The position numbers and the translations under genes are program-made. Below the pieces are notes generated by a model. That model was not told the DNA's origin and did not search any database. It saw nothing but the letters and a program-made list of their open reading frames with translations. DNA of 64,000 nucleotides, from contig DAIQNR010000001.1 in the NCBI GenBank assembly GCA_036788295.1, forward strand, positions 186,001 to 250,000, written 5' to 3'. Shown here piece after piece: positions 16,671 through 24,379 of this stretch. The first letter of the stretch is position 1, and each line of letters opens with the position of its first letter. The DNA comes from JAHQVK01 sp036788295 (GTDB lineage Bacteria; Myxococcota; Kuafuiibacteriia; Kuafuiibacteriales; Kuafuiibacteriaceae).

Positions 16671-17702
16671 ATGTCGGAGGTTGCGAGAAGCCACGACCAC
16701 CGGGCCGCGGTGTCGCTGCCCACGTCCGGCTTTGGAAGGGTGGTCCTGACCGGCGCCAGCGGCTTCATCGGCCGCCGCCTCCGCGACGCGCTCCTCGACC
16801 GCGGCGCCGACGTCGTCGCCCTGCGCCGGGCCGCGTCCCCAACCCCGAGCCGCGGCCGCTCGGCCGAGGTGGACTACGCGGACCTCGACGGGCTCACCCG
16901 GCTGATGGAAGAGGAGCGCCCCACCCACGTCTTCCACGTGGCGGGAGCCACCAAAGGGGTCACCTACGACGACTTCGCGAAGGCAAACGTCATGCCCACC
17001 GAGCAGCTCGCCGGCGCGGTGAAGGCGGCGGGCGTGCCCCTCGAGCGCTTCGTTCTGGTGAGCTCGCTCGCAGCGTGGGGTCCGAGCGCGCTCGACCGGC
17101 CCCACGGCGAAGACGACCCGCCGCGCCCGGTGGAGCACTACGGCCGAAGCAAGCTCGAGGCGGAGCGGCGGCTCGAAGAGAGCGGTCTTCCGTTCACCAT
17201 TCTCAGGCCCGGCGGCGTGTACGGTCCGGGCGACGTCGACTACTTCGAGCTGTTCCGGAGCGCCCACCGAGGCATGAACGTGTACTTCGGCAACCGTCGA
17301 CGGCTCATGTCCGTCGTCTTCGTGGACGATCTGGTCCAACTGGTCCTGGCCGCCGCCCTCCACCCGGCGGCGGTGGGCCGCGGGTACTTCGTCTCCGACG
17401 GCGCGCCCGTGAGCTGGGAAGGGTTTCAATCTCTCGTCGTGGAGGCCGCAGGGCGCAAGGTCCGCGATCTGGACGTCCCCGAGGCGGTGGTGTCGGTGGC
17501 GGCGTTCTTCGGCGAGATCGCGTCTCGGCTCGACGGGCGACCCCGGCTCGCGAACCGGCAGAAGGCAACCATGGGCCGCCAGGCGGCATGGACCGCTTCG
17601 ATCGATCGGGCCCGGGCCGAGCTCGGCTTCGTCTCCGAGGTCGGGCAAGCGGAGGGGGTCGAGCGGACCATGGCCTGGTACCGCGAGCACGGCTGGCTTT
17701 GA
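16671..17702 (+). CDS. NAD-dependent epimerase/reductase, possible ceramide reductase (CerR-like)
   Basis: Extended short-chain dehydrogenase of 343 residues. The dinucleotide-binding TGASGFIG lies at 27–34, the active-site serines in FVLVSSLAAWG (131–132), and Y157 and K161 in HYGRSKLEAE. LRPGGVYGPGD is the usual substrate-loop motif. The start is the ATG at 671 of this kilobase, leaving a ~20-residue N-terminal tail before the Rossmann fold. It is followed 74 bases later by a GNAT-like acyltransferase. Bacterial ceramide synthesis uses an epimerase-family reductase (CerR) and a GNAT-like N-acyltransferase (bCerS), so this pairing suggests sphingolipid synthesis. I see no serine palmitoyltransferase here. 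It could equally be a sugar or 3-beta-hydroxysteroid-type dehydrogenase. Confidence 0.85.
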   Translation: MSEVARSHDHRAAVSLPTSGFGRVVLTGASGFIGRRLRDALLDRGADVVALRRAASPTPSRGRSAEVDYADLDGLTRLMEEERPTHVFHVAGATKGVTYDDFAKANVMPTEQLAGAVKAAGVPLERFVLVSSLAAWGPSALDRPHGEDDPPRPVEHYGRSKLEAERRLEESGLPFTILRPGGVYGPGDVDYFELFRSAHRGMNVYFGNRRRLMSVVFVDDLVQLVLAAALHPAAVGRGYFVSDGAPVSWEGFQSLVVEAAGRKVRDLDVPEAVVSVAAFFGEIASRLDGRPRLANRQKATMGRQAAWTASIDRARAELGFVSEVGQAEGVERTMAWYREHGWL

Positions 17703-17776
17703 CCGGTTGAAGACCATGAAATCCGAGGGGTGGCTCCGGCCGCCCCGTTGAACGAAAGCGAAGACGAGAGGAAGCC

Positions 17777-19033
17777 ATGCAAACCGAGTCCCGACTGGCC
17801 GCTGAATCCGACGCCGAAGCCTTCCGGTTCGGCCGACCTCCGACGAACCTCCCCTCGCTCGATCCGAGCCCGGCGACCCGGGTCGCCCCCAACTCGGCGG
17901 TCCGGGTCGTGGACCTCGACCTTCGGGAGAGCCGGGCCCGCGCCCGGTTCCTCGACCTCGCCGACCCGCTCTACGTGGGCGACCCGAATTACATCGCGCC
18001 CCTGCGCATGCATTTCATGAAGTTCCTGGATCCAAAGCAGAATCCAGCCTTCAAGAACTTCGAGCATCGATGCCTGGTGGCCGAGCGAGGAGGACGAGAT
18101 GTGGGCCGCCTGATCGTCCACATCGACCGAGCCTACGATCGATACCATGGGGGTCGCGCCGGCTTCTTCGGCTTCTTCGAGAGCGTCAACGATCGGGAAG
18201 TCGCCCACGCGCTGCTCCTCGAAGGCACGACTTGGCTGAAGAAGCAGGGGGCGGAGGAGGTCTTCGGCCCGATGAACTTCACGACCAACCACCAGGTTGG
18301 ACTGCTCGTGGAGAACTTCGACCGCCCGCCCTTCGTCGAGAACACCTACAACCCACCGTACTATCTCGACCTGTTCACATCCTTCGGGTTCGGCAAGGCC
18401 AAGGACCTCCTCACCTTCATGCTCGACATCCGGGAGGGAATGGACACGCCGCAGCGGGCCCGGATCGCGAAGGTTGCGCAGCGGATCAGGCAGCGGGAGG
18501 GCATCTCCGTACGGCCGGTGAACCTCAAGAAGGCGAACGAAGAGATCGCGGTGATGTACGACCTGTACGTCCGGGCGTGGGAGCGCAACTGGGGTTTCGT
18601 TCCGCTCGACGAGGAGGAGTTTCAGTTTCTGATGGGGGACCTGAAGACGGTCGCCATCGCCGACCTCGTTCTGTTCGTGGAGGTCGACGGCAAGCCGGTG
18701 GGCTTCACGGCGACCTTGCCCAACGTGAACGAGAAGATGCCGAAGAACGGCCGCCTCTTCCCATTCAATTGGCTGAAGATGCTCTCGCTCAAGAAGACGC
18801 GATCCGGCCGGCTCATCACCCTCGGGATGCTTCCGGAGTACCGAAAGCGCGGTCTCGAGACGATCATGTTCGCGGAGACGCTGCTCGCCGGGAAACGGCT
18901 CGGCTGGGAGGAAGGCGAGATCGGCTGGACGCTCGAGGACAACGACCTCGTGAACCGGGCGATCGCGTCGATGGGGGGGCGGCTCGATCGACGCTACCGG
19001 ATCCTCGGCCTGCACCTCGCTCCGGAGGCCTGA
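17777..19033 (+). CDS. GNAT-like acyltransferase, candidate ceramide synthase (bCerS/YghO-like)
   Basis: A 418-residue cytoplasmic protein of the large GNAT-like family often annotated as hypothetical N-acetyltransferase (YghO-like). Diagnostic stretches are YVGDPNYIAPLRMHFMKFLD (about 69–88), DRYHGGRAGFFGFFESV, GPMNFTTNHQVGLLVENFD, a Tyr/Pro-rich YNPPYYLDLFTSFGFGKAKD, and the C-terminal GNAT core with LITLGMLPEYRKRGLETIMF, which holds the acyl-CoA-binding Q/R-x-x-G/A loop equivalent. A good ribosome site (GAGAGGAAG) precedes the ATG. The epimerase lies upstream and the Nudix–MBL gene starts at the very next base after the stop. In Caulobacter, from memory, a family member N-acylates a sphingoid base; equivalence here is inferred. 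Confidence 0.75.
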   Translation: MQTESRLAAESDAEAFRFGRPPTNLPSLDPSPATRVAPNSAVRVVDLDLRESRARARFLDLADPLYVGDPNYIAPLRMHFMKFLDPKQNPAFKNFEHRCLVAERGGRDVGRLIVHIDRAYDRYHGGRAGFFGFFESVNDREVAHALLLEGTTWLKKQGAEEVFGPMNFTTNHQVGLLVENFDRPPFVENTYNPPYYLDLFTSFGFGKAKDLLTFMLDIREGMDTPQRARIAKVAQRIRQREGISVRPVNLKKANEEIAVMYDLYVRAWERNWGFVPLDEEEFQFLMGDLKTVAIADLVLFVEVDGKPVGFTATLPNVNEKMPKNGRLFPFNWLKMLSLKKTRSGRLITLGMLPEYRKRGLETIMFAETLLAGKRLGWEEGEIGWTLEDNDLVNRAIASMGGRLDRRYRILGLHLAPEA

Positions 19034-20503
19034 TTGACGAGGCGAGACGCGGTCCCGCTGCCCTCCGCCGCCCTGATCGTTCGATCCGCCGATGGCCGGG
19101 TGCTGCTGTCGAAGCGGGCGCTGACGACTCCGTTCCTCGGCGGTTTCGGGGCGTTCATCGGCGGCCGGGTGGACGAGGCGGACCGAGACCTCGCCGAGCG
19201 CTTGTACCGACGCCAGGACCCGGAGGCGGTGGGCCGAGTGACCGCCCTGCGCGAGCTGCTCGAGGAGACTGGACTGCTCCTCACGGCGTCCGGCCTGCTC
19301 GAGATCGAGGGCGAGGATCTTCTCGCCGCCTACGGAGCAGCCCCCGCTCCCGCGATCGAGCAGCTTCGACCGGCCGGGCGCTGGGTGACGCCCGCATACG
19401 CGCCGCTGCGCTACGACACCCCGTTTTTCCTCGCCGAGGTCCCCGCCGCGAGGACGCCGAGACCCGACCCAGCGGAGCTCGCCTGGGCCCGGTTCCTCGG
19501 CCCAGCCGAGGCGCTCGACGCCCACCAACGCCTCGAGTTGGTGCTCGCCGGACCCACCCGGCATCAGCTCGAGGTCCTTCGGCGCAACCCCGGGCCGGGC
19601 GCCGCCGCCGCGCTCGCGGCCGAGACCTCCGTACAGGATCCGCTCGTCTCTTCGAGCTTCGAGCCGGTGGGCGGCATCTGGCAGCTCCCCCTTCGCAGCC
19701 CCACCCTTCCGCCCGCCACCCACACCAACTGCTACGTCATCGGTCACGAGCGGCGGATCGTGGTTGACCCGGCCACCCACCATCCGGAGGAGCGGGCGCG
19801 GTTGGTGGCGCTGCTCGACGCTCGCCGAGCCGAAGGGGGCCAGTTCTTGGCTGTGGTGCTCACCCACCACCACCCGGACCACATCGGCGCGGCCACGTTC
19901 GCCGCCGACCATCTCGGGGTGCCGATCTGGGCCCATCCCGTGACTCGGGACCTGCTCGAGGTCGAGGTGCCGGTCGCAGGGACCCTCGACGACGAGGACC
20001 TCATCGACCTCGGGCGGGACGCGACCGGGGAGCGGTTCGTTCTTCGCTGCCTGCACACCCCCGGGCACGCCGCCGGCCACCTGGTGCTGGTGGACGGGCG
20101 TCGAGGCCACCACGGGCTCGTCGTCGGCGACATGGTCGCGGCGGTGGGCTCGATCGTCGTGGACCCCGACGAAGGGGACATGGCCGAATACATTCGACAG
20201 CTTCGGCGACTTCGCAGCTGGCCGGACGGGGTCCTGTACCCGGCCCACGGGCCGCCGATCGTGGGCGGCCACGAGAAGCTGGACGCCTACATCGAGCACC
20301 GCCTCGCGCGGGAGGCGTCCGTGCTCGAAGCCCTGCGCGCGAGCGACGGTCCGGCCCGCGCGGAGGAGCTGCTGCCGCTCGCCTACGCCGACACCCCCCG
20401 CGCGATGTGGCCGCTCGCCGCCCGCGCATGCCTCGCCCACCTGCTCAAACTGGTCGAGGATGGGAGGGCGCGAGCCTTGGACGGCCTCCGATTCACCACC
20501 TGA
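19034..20503 (+). CDS. Nudix hydrolase fused to metallo-beta-lactamase-fold hydrolase
   Basis: A 489-residue fusion read from a TTG directly abutting the preceding TGA, with GGAGG eight bases upstream. Residues 1–~185 are a Nudix fold: GGFGAFIGG, then after an insertion REllEEtG (R73, E74, E77, E78, G80), the metal-binding part of the Nudix box. Residues ~205–420 are a metallo-beta-lactamase fold with THTNCYVIG, the HHHPDH zinc motif (278–283), a later LHTPGHAAGHLV histidine and GDMVA. The C-terminal ~80 residues look like the winged helix of LACTB2-type enzymes. In animals, LACTB2 is an endoribonuclease, and the Nudix half resembles RNA/CoA-type hydrolases. The two activities in one chain could act on one nucleotide or CoA substrate. 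Confidence 0.88.
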   Translation: MTRRDAVPLPSAALIVRSADGRVLLSKRALTTPFLGGFGAFIGGRVDEADRDLAERLYRRQDPEAVGRVTALRELLEETGLLLTASGLLEIEGEDLLAAYGAAPAPAIEQLRPAGRWVTPAYAPLRYDTPFFLAEVPAARTPRPDPAELAWARFLGPAEALDAHQRLELVLAGPTRHQLEVLRRNPGPGAAAALAAETSVQDPLVSSSFEPVGGIWQLPLRSPTLPPATHTNCYVIGHERRIVVDPATHHPEERARLVALLDARRAEGGQFLAVVLTHHHPDHIGAATFAADHLGVPIWAHPVTRDLLEVEVPVAGTLDDEDLIDLGRDATGERFVLRCLHTPGHAAGHLVLVDGRRGHHGLVVGDMVAAVGSIVVDPDEGDMAEYIRQLRRLRSWPDGVLYPAHGPPIVGGHEKLDAYIEHRLAREASVLEALRASDGPARAEELLPLAYADTPRAMWPLAARACLAHLLKLVEDGRARALDGLRFTT

Positions 20504-20540
20504 CCGCATTTTCGCGCGTTTTTCCGCGACTATCGCGACT

Positions 20541-20569
20541 TTGACCGGCTTCGCGTCGCGCATTTTTAT
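20541..20569 (+). promoter_or_regulatory. possible sigma-70-type promoter
   Basis: In the 140-base gap before the paired HD-GYP-like genes there is TTGACC at 20541, a 17-base spacer and TTTTAT at 20564. The gap as a whole is AT-richer than its surroundings (for example CATTTTTATC), which fits a promoter. The -10 matches the consensus at only four of six positions, so this is tentative. Confidence 0.35.
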
Positions 20570-20643
20570 CGGTTCATCTCACCGGAGGTGGTCGTCCTGA
20601 CCCTTTTGGTCTTAGCCGTCCCCGTTCATCATGGGGGCGCGAG

Positions 20644-21264
20644 ATGGGACGACGGGATGCCCTCCACCTTGGCCTCGACGCCCTGCTGGGGGCGGCGGCC
20701 CAGGGCCGCGTCGATGCGGAGACCGTGGACGCTCTGAGAGATGTCCTGCGCTCTCTGGCGCCGCTTCTGGTCGAACTGGGACCGGGGACGCTCGTCGTCG
20801 GTGGCGCGGTCGTGGCCTCGGACCCGGTGACGCCACCGGGGGCACAGGGGCTGGTGGCACGGCTCGAGGCGTGGGGGGTGAAGAGCTTCGAGATCACACG
20901 GGATCTCGAGGCGTCGTCGGTGGAGGCGCTGCTCGCCTGGTCGGCCTCCGCGTCGGTCGGGCCTCCTCCGGAGGGGATCGGGCTGGTGCTCGCGCCCGCC
21001 GCCGAGCGGTCCGTGTCCGAGCTCACGGCTCGGCTAGGAAAAGACCCGGAGTCCGGGATCGACCTCATCGGCCTTTGCGACGGGCCCACCGGGTCGGGCC
21101 CACCGCTGCCGACGACCGACCCGGCCGACCGGGTGGCCGAGACGCTGCGGCAAAAGCTCGGTCCGGCCCGCCTCGCCACCGCCGAGGCCGAACTTCGACA
21201 GAGCCTGAGCGACGAGGCCCTTAAGGTCGCCCTTCGGTTCTACCTCCCGGAGCGCGCGCCTTGA
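20644..21264 (+). CDS. unrecognised protein sharing an N-terminal module with the next gene
   Basis: A 206-residue soluble protein without a known domain name. The first ~110 residues alternate helix and strand: VDALRDVLRSLAPLLVELG, TLVVGGAVVASDP, then LVARLEAWGVKSFEITRDLEA and SVEALLAWS. This is the layout (leader helices, displayed value, 'lobe' helix, strand, threshold helix) found ahead of HD-GYP domains in myxobacterial proteins. The same module is recognisable at the start of the following gene. The remaining ~90 residues have no HD-GYP features. The ATG at 20644 is preceded by GGGGGCGCGAG. The stop overlaps the next start by four bases (ATGA-type), so the two proteins are co-translated. 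Confidence 0.7.
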   Translation: MGRRDALHLGLDALLGAAAQGRVDAETVDALRDVLRSLAPLLVELGPGTLVVGGAVVASDPVTPPGAQGLVARLEAWGVKSFEITRDLEASSVEALLAWSASASVGPPPEGIGLVLAPAAERSVSELTARLGKDPESGIDLIGLCDGPTGSGPPLPTTDPADRVAETLRQKLGPARLATAEAELRQSLSDEALKVALRFYLPERAP

Positions 21265-22532
21265 GCGCCGATTTCGAGCCGAGAGAGGTGCTGCTGCAGC
21301 TGGCGGCGCTCTCCGTCCTGCTGGACGACGAAACCCACCAGGTCCAGGCCTGCGACGCGGCCACGGCCCGCCTCGAGACCCTCTTGTCCCGGCGAACCGG
21401 CCCGGTCCGCCTCCACTTCTCGATGCCGCCAGGCGGCACCGTCACCGTGGACGGGCGGCCGACGGTGGTGCCGGAGGGGCAGCGAGCGGCGGTGGCTCGG
21501 CTCGCCCTCGCGCTGGCCGGAGCCGGGCTCTCTGCGCTGGAGCTGAACCGAGACGTCTCGGCGGCGCTCCTGAGGGATTGGCTCTCGGCGGTCCGCGGCC
21601 GGGGGGGGCCGCTCGACCACCCCCGCTTCGCGCCGATCCGGACGGTGGCGATGAAGCTGCCCCCGATGGCAGCGCCGCCGACGCCCCCGCCGCGCCTCAT
21701 TCGGGCCGGGGAGGAGTCCCAGGTCCGGGTCGGACCGCCTGAACCGGTGGGGATCCCTGAAGATCCCGGCAGCGCCCGCCCTCGCTCCGGGCTGTCGGCG
21801 GAAATGCAGCCGCTGGAGTCGCCCCACCCCGGCCGCACCCGGAGGGTCCAGGACGTGGTCGAGGCGCTGGTGGAGGCGGCCTTGCGCTTCGAGCAGACGC
21901 TCGCCCTGCTCGCGTCGGGCCGGCTCGACCCCGCCGGCCTCGTCGCCCTCGCCTACGCAGCGGATCGGTTGACCGAGCGGGCGGAGGATCGAGTGGACCT
22001 CGCGGTCGCGGCCCTTCGGGTCCGCGCCCGGGGGACATGCCCTCTGACCGAGGCCGGCCTGCACGCGGCCGGGACGGCGTGCATCTCGACCCTGCTCGGG
22101 CGCGCGGTGGGGCTCCGGGGGGAGGCCCGCCGAATCCTCGGCCGCGCGGCCCTGGCGGCCACGCTTCCCCACGCTTTCGGGAAGGAGGAGCCGGCCGACG
22201 AGCTTCTCGAGTGGGCGGAGGCGAGAGCTCGCGCGGCGGAGCTGTGCGCCTTGCTCCCCGCCGAGGTCGTCCACTACCCCGAGCCCTGGTGGACCGCTGC
22301 GTGGGTCGCGGCGGTCGCCTATCGGGCGGGCCGAACCGGCCCCGACGGCAGCCTGGGCCCTCCGGTGGCCCGCGTCGTGGCGGTGGCGGCCGCCTACGAC
22401 ATCGCCTTGGCCGGCCCCTGCCGGCAGCACACGCCGAGGGCCGCCCTCGAGCAGGTGGCTCGGGCCGGCCCAGCCCGCTTCGACCCGGTCTACGTCACCG
22501 CGCTCGCGGCCGTGGTTGGGGTCGGCCGCTGA
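21261..22532 (+). CDS. degenerate HD-GYP-like protein, catalytically dead
   Basis: A 423-residue cytoplasmic protein. The N-terminal module (about 5–115) matches that of the preceding gene (VRLHFSMPPGGTVTVDG, LALALAGAGLSALELNRDVS). A Pro-rich linker (130–190) leads to a helical domain (195–423) that aligns by eye with HD-GYP phosphodiesterases: AAGTACISTLLGRAVGL, PHAFGK (303–308) where LHDIGK is expected, and ARVVAVAAAYD (about 370–380) where ARIVAVADAYD is expected. The C-terminal FDPVYVTAL matches the usual FDP-x-V-V. The catalytic HD Asp, the GYP motif and the VADAYD Asp are missing, so hydrolysis of cyclic di-GMP is unlikely and binding or scaffolding more likely. It is coupled to the preceding gene. 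Confidence 0.7.
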   Translation: MSADFEPREVLLQLAALSVLLDDETHQVQACDAATARLETLLSRRTGPVRLHFSMPPGGTVTVDGRPTVVPEGQRAAVARLALALAGAGLSALELNRDVSAALLRDWLSAVRGRGGPLDHPRFAPIRTVAMKLPPMAAPPTPPPRLIRAGEESQVRVGPPEPVGIPEDPGSARPRSGLSAEMQPLESPHPGRTRRVQDVVEALVEAALRFEQTLALLASGRLDPAGLVALAYAADRLTERAEDRVDLAVAALRVRARGTCPLTEAGLHAAGTACISTLLGRAVGLRGEARRILGRAALAATLPHAFGKEEPADELLEWAEARARAAELCALLPAEVVHYPEPWWTAAWVAAVAYRAGRTGPDGSLGPPVARVVAVAAAYDIALAGPCRQHTPRAALEQVARAGPARFDPVYVTALAAVVGVGR

Positions 22533-22623
22533 CCGCCGAGCCGCCTCAGACGGATGCAGCCGGTGCATCGATCGAAACCGAAGCTGGCCAAAGATGGCAC
22601 CGCCTACCCACTCTTTTGCGGTG

Positions 22624-23097
22624 ATGGGCTCCTTCGAGCGCGACCGCGTGGCGGCGGCGAAGCCGCCCCTGACCGACACCGCACGAAACGAAGACGGCTG
22701 CGATCCGCCCGAGCCCACCGAGGACATCGCGCCGCGTGGCCACGGCCGGCGCACCATCTACCAGCAGCTCCGCCAAGCTCCGCCGGTCCGACCCCACCGC
22801 TACGACCCGGAGGTTCGGGCTCCGGTCAACGACCCGGTCGAGCGGCTCGACAGCCGTCCGGTCTCCTCGCCGCGGTTCGAGGCGCTCCGGTTCGAGCCGC
22901 TCCGGTCCGAACCCCCTCCGGCCGACGCCGAGGCCCCGACCCCCGATGAGCCTCGGGCCGCCCCTCATCCTGGCCCTTCCACCGCGGAGCTGGTCGAAGC
23001 GAGGCAGGCGGCCCACGCCGCCGCGCAGCAACCCGCTCGGGTCCCGGCCCTACCGTCTTCCCCCGGGCTGCCCCGGCCTTGTCGCGTCCTGGTCTGA
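22624..23097 (+). CDS. small Pro/Glu-rich protein, probably disordered
   Basis: Hypothetical protein of about 157 residues from the ATG at 22624 (a GTG lies one codon earlier). It is low in hydrophobic residues and rich in Pro, Arg, Ala and Glu, with one conserved-looking segment, GRRTIYQQLRQAPPVRPHRYD, and a repeated RFEALRFEPLRSEPPP. This suggests a disordered linker or adaptor. No signal peptide, membrane segment or domain is visible. It lies 91 bases after the HD-GYP-like gene in the same direction and converges on aroC with a 31-base gap. A minus-strand frame over the same DNA (22546–23031) is no more convincing, so confidence that this is expressed is moderate. Confidence 0.45.
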   Translation: MGSFERDRVAAAKPPLTDTARNEDGCDPPEPTEDIAPRGHGRRTIYQQLRQAPPVRPHRYDPEVRAPVNDPVERLDSRPVSSPRFEALRFEPLRSEPPPADAEAPTPDEPRAAPHPGPSTAELVEARQAAHAAAQQPARVPALPSSPGLPRPCRVLV

Positions 23098-23128
23098 CCC
23101 CTTTTGGAGGTCGTTGGGGTTTTGCCGG

Positions 23129-24262
23129 CTACCCGTTGGACCGGCTCGACCGGTCGAAGTCGATCCGGAGCGCCCGCTGGCGAAGAGCGTGGTCAGCGAG
23201 CACCAGCGCGACCATGGCTTCGGCCATCGGCACGAACCGAGGGAGCAGGCAGGGGTCGTGCCGTCCGGTGGTGCGAACATCGGCCGGCTGGTTGTCGCTC
23301 GTCACCGTGGTCTGCGCCCGGGGCAGGCTCGAGGTCGGCTTGAGCGCGGCCCGAAGCAGCAGCGGCATGCCGGTCGAGATGCCGCCGAGCACCCCTCCGT
23401 GGCGATTGGTGGCCGTGCGAGGGCCGGACGGCCCCGGTTCGAACCGATCGTTGGCCTCGGAGCCGCGCATCCGGGCCAACGCGAACCCGGCCCCGTACTC
23501 GACCCCCACGACCGCAGGGAGGCTGAACAGCGCCTTGCCGAGGTCGGCCTTCAGCTTGTCGAACACCGGCGCCCCGAGCCCGGCCGGCATCGGGCGGGCG
23601 CAGACTTCGGCCACGCCGCCGACGCTGTCGAGGTCTTTGCGGGCGGCGTCGATGAGCGCCTCCATCTTCGCGGCCGCCGCCGGGTCGGGGCATCGGGTCG
23701 GGTTCGGCTCGCCGCCCGGGGTCGTCTCCACCTGCTCGAGGGTGACGAGCTCGGGCGCGGGCAGCTGTGCCTCGACGTCCCCGACGGCCTGGACCCACCC
23801 GACGATCTCGATCCCGAAACCAATCCGGAGGAGCTTTTTGGCGATCGCGCCGGCCGCCACCCGCGCCACCGTCTCCCGGGCCGAAGCCCGTCCGCCGCCC
23901 CGGTGGTCCCGGCGCCCGTACTTCGCGTCGTAGCTGAAGTCGGCGTGGCCAGGGCGGTAGAGCTCGCGCAGCGCCTCGTAGTCTCTGGACCTCCCGTCGT
24001 CGTTGCGGATGAGCACCGCGATCGGGGTCCCGGTGGTCGCCCCCTCGAACACGCCGGAGAGGAGCTCGGGCCGGTCCGCCTCCCGCCGCTGCGTGACCAG
24101 CTTGCTCTGTCCGGGTCGGCGCCGATCGAGCTCGAAGGCGAGGTCGGCCTCGTCGAGGGGCAGGCCGGGGGGGCAGCCATCGACGATCACGACCTGCCCC
24201 GGACCGTGGGATTCCCCGGCGGTGGTGACCACGAAAGCCTTCCCGAAGCTGCTGCCCGACAC
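23129..24262 (-). CDS. aroC: chorismate synthase
   Basis: Seventh enzyme of the shikimate pathway, converting 5-enolpyruvylshikimate-3-phosphate to chorismate with reduced FMN. It has 377 residues from the GTG at 24262, chosen because SGSSFGKAFVVTTAGESHGP matches the family's universal N-terminus. Further signatures are the RNDDGRSRDYEALRELYRPG HAD segment, the RASARETVARVAAGA FMN-site region and the GISTGMPLLLRAALKPTSS block near the C-terminus. Length is typical. It stands apart from other aromatic-pathway genes and diverges from an acyl-CoA dehydrogenase across a 117-base gap that holds a palindrome. Nothing looks unusual. Confidence 0.96.
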   Translation of the reverse strand: MSGSSFGKAFVVTTAGESHGPGQVVIVDGCPPGLPLDEADLAFELDRRRPGQSKLVTQRREADRPELLSGVFEGATTGTPIAVLIRNDDGRSRDYEALRELYRPGHADFSYDAKYGRRDHRGGGRASARETVARVAAGAIAKKLLRIGFGIEIVGWVQAVGDVEAQLPAPELVTLEQVETTPGGEPNPTRCPDPAAAAKMEALIDAARKDLDSVGGVAEVCARPMPAGLGAPVFDKLKADLGKALFSLPAVVGVEYGAGFALARMRGSEANDRFEPGPSGPRTATNRHGGVLGGISTGMPLLLRAALKPTSSLPRAQTTVTSDNQPADVRTTGRHDPCLLPRFVPMAEAMVALVLADHALRQRALRIDFDRSSRSNG

Positions 24263-24312
24263 CGGGCAGGCATGCGCCAGCCGGACCAGGCCTGGCAACG
24301 GGGGACAGCTGG

Positions 24313-24328
24313 TTGACTGCTCAGTCAA
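24313..24328. promoter_or_regulatory. palindromic operator candidate between aroC and the acyl-CoA dehydrogenase
   Basis: TTGACTGCTCAGTCAA is a 6-base inverted repeat (TTGACT/AGTCAA) with a 4-base centre, 52 bases ahead of the dehydrogenase ATG. Similar TTGACTG…CAGTCAA palindromes are bound by TetR-family regulators of fatty-acid and branched-chain acyl-CoA catabolism. The left arm TTGACT would also serve as a -35 element, so a bound repressor would block it. No regulator gene is in this window. Confidence 0.5.
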
Positions 24329-24379
24329 TGGCCCGTTACCGATGACGAAGAACCGGGCGTTCCGGGGGGAGGACTTGAA

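Noticed and set aside
17426..20563. 1045-codon minus-strand frame across three plus-strand genes
   Set aside because: It spans several well-supported genes, so it cannot be real.
23098..23128. ACCCC…GGGGTTTT hairpin between two convergent genes, as a terminator
   Set aside because: The stem is only 5 base pairs with a long loop, too weak to call.
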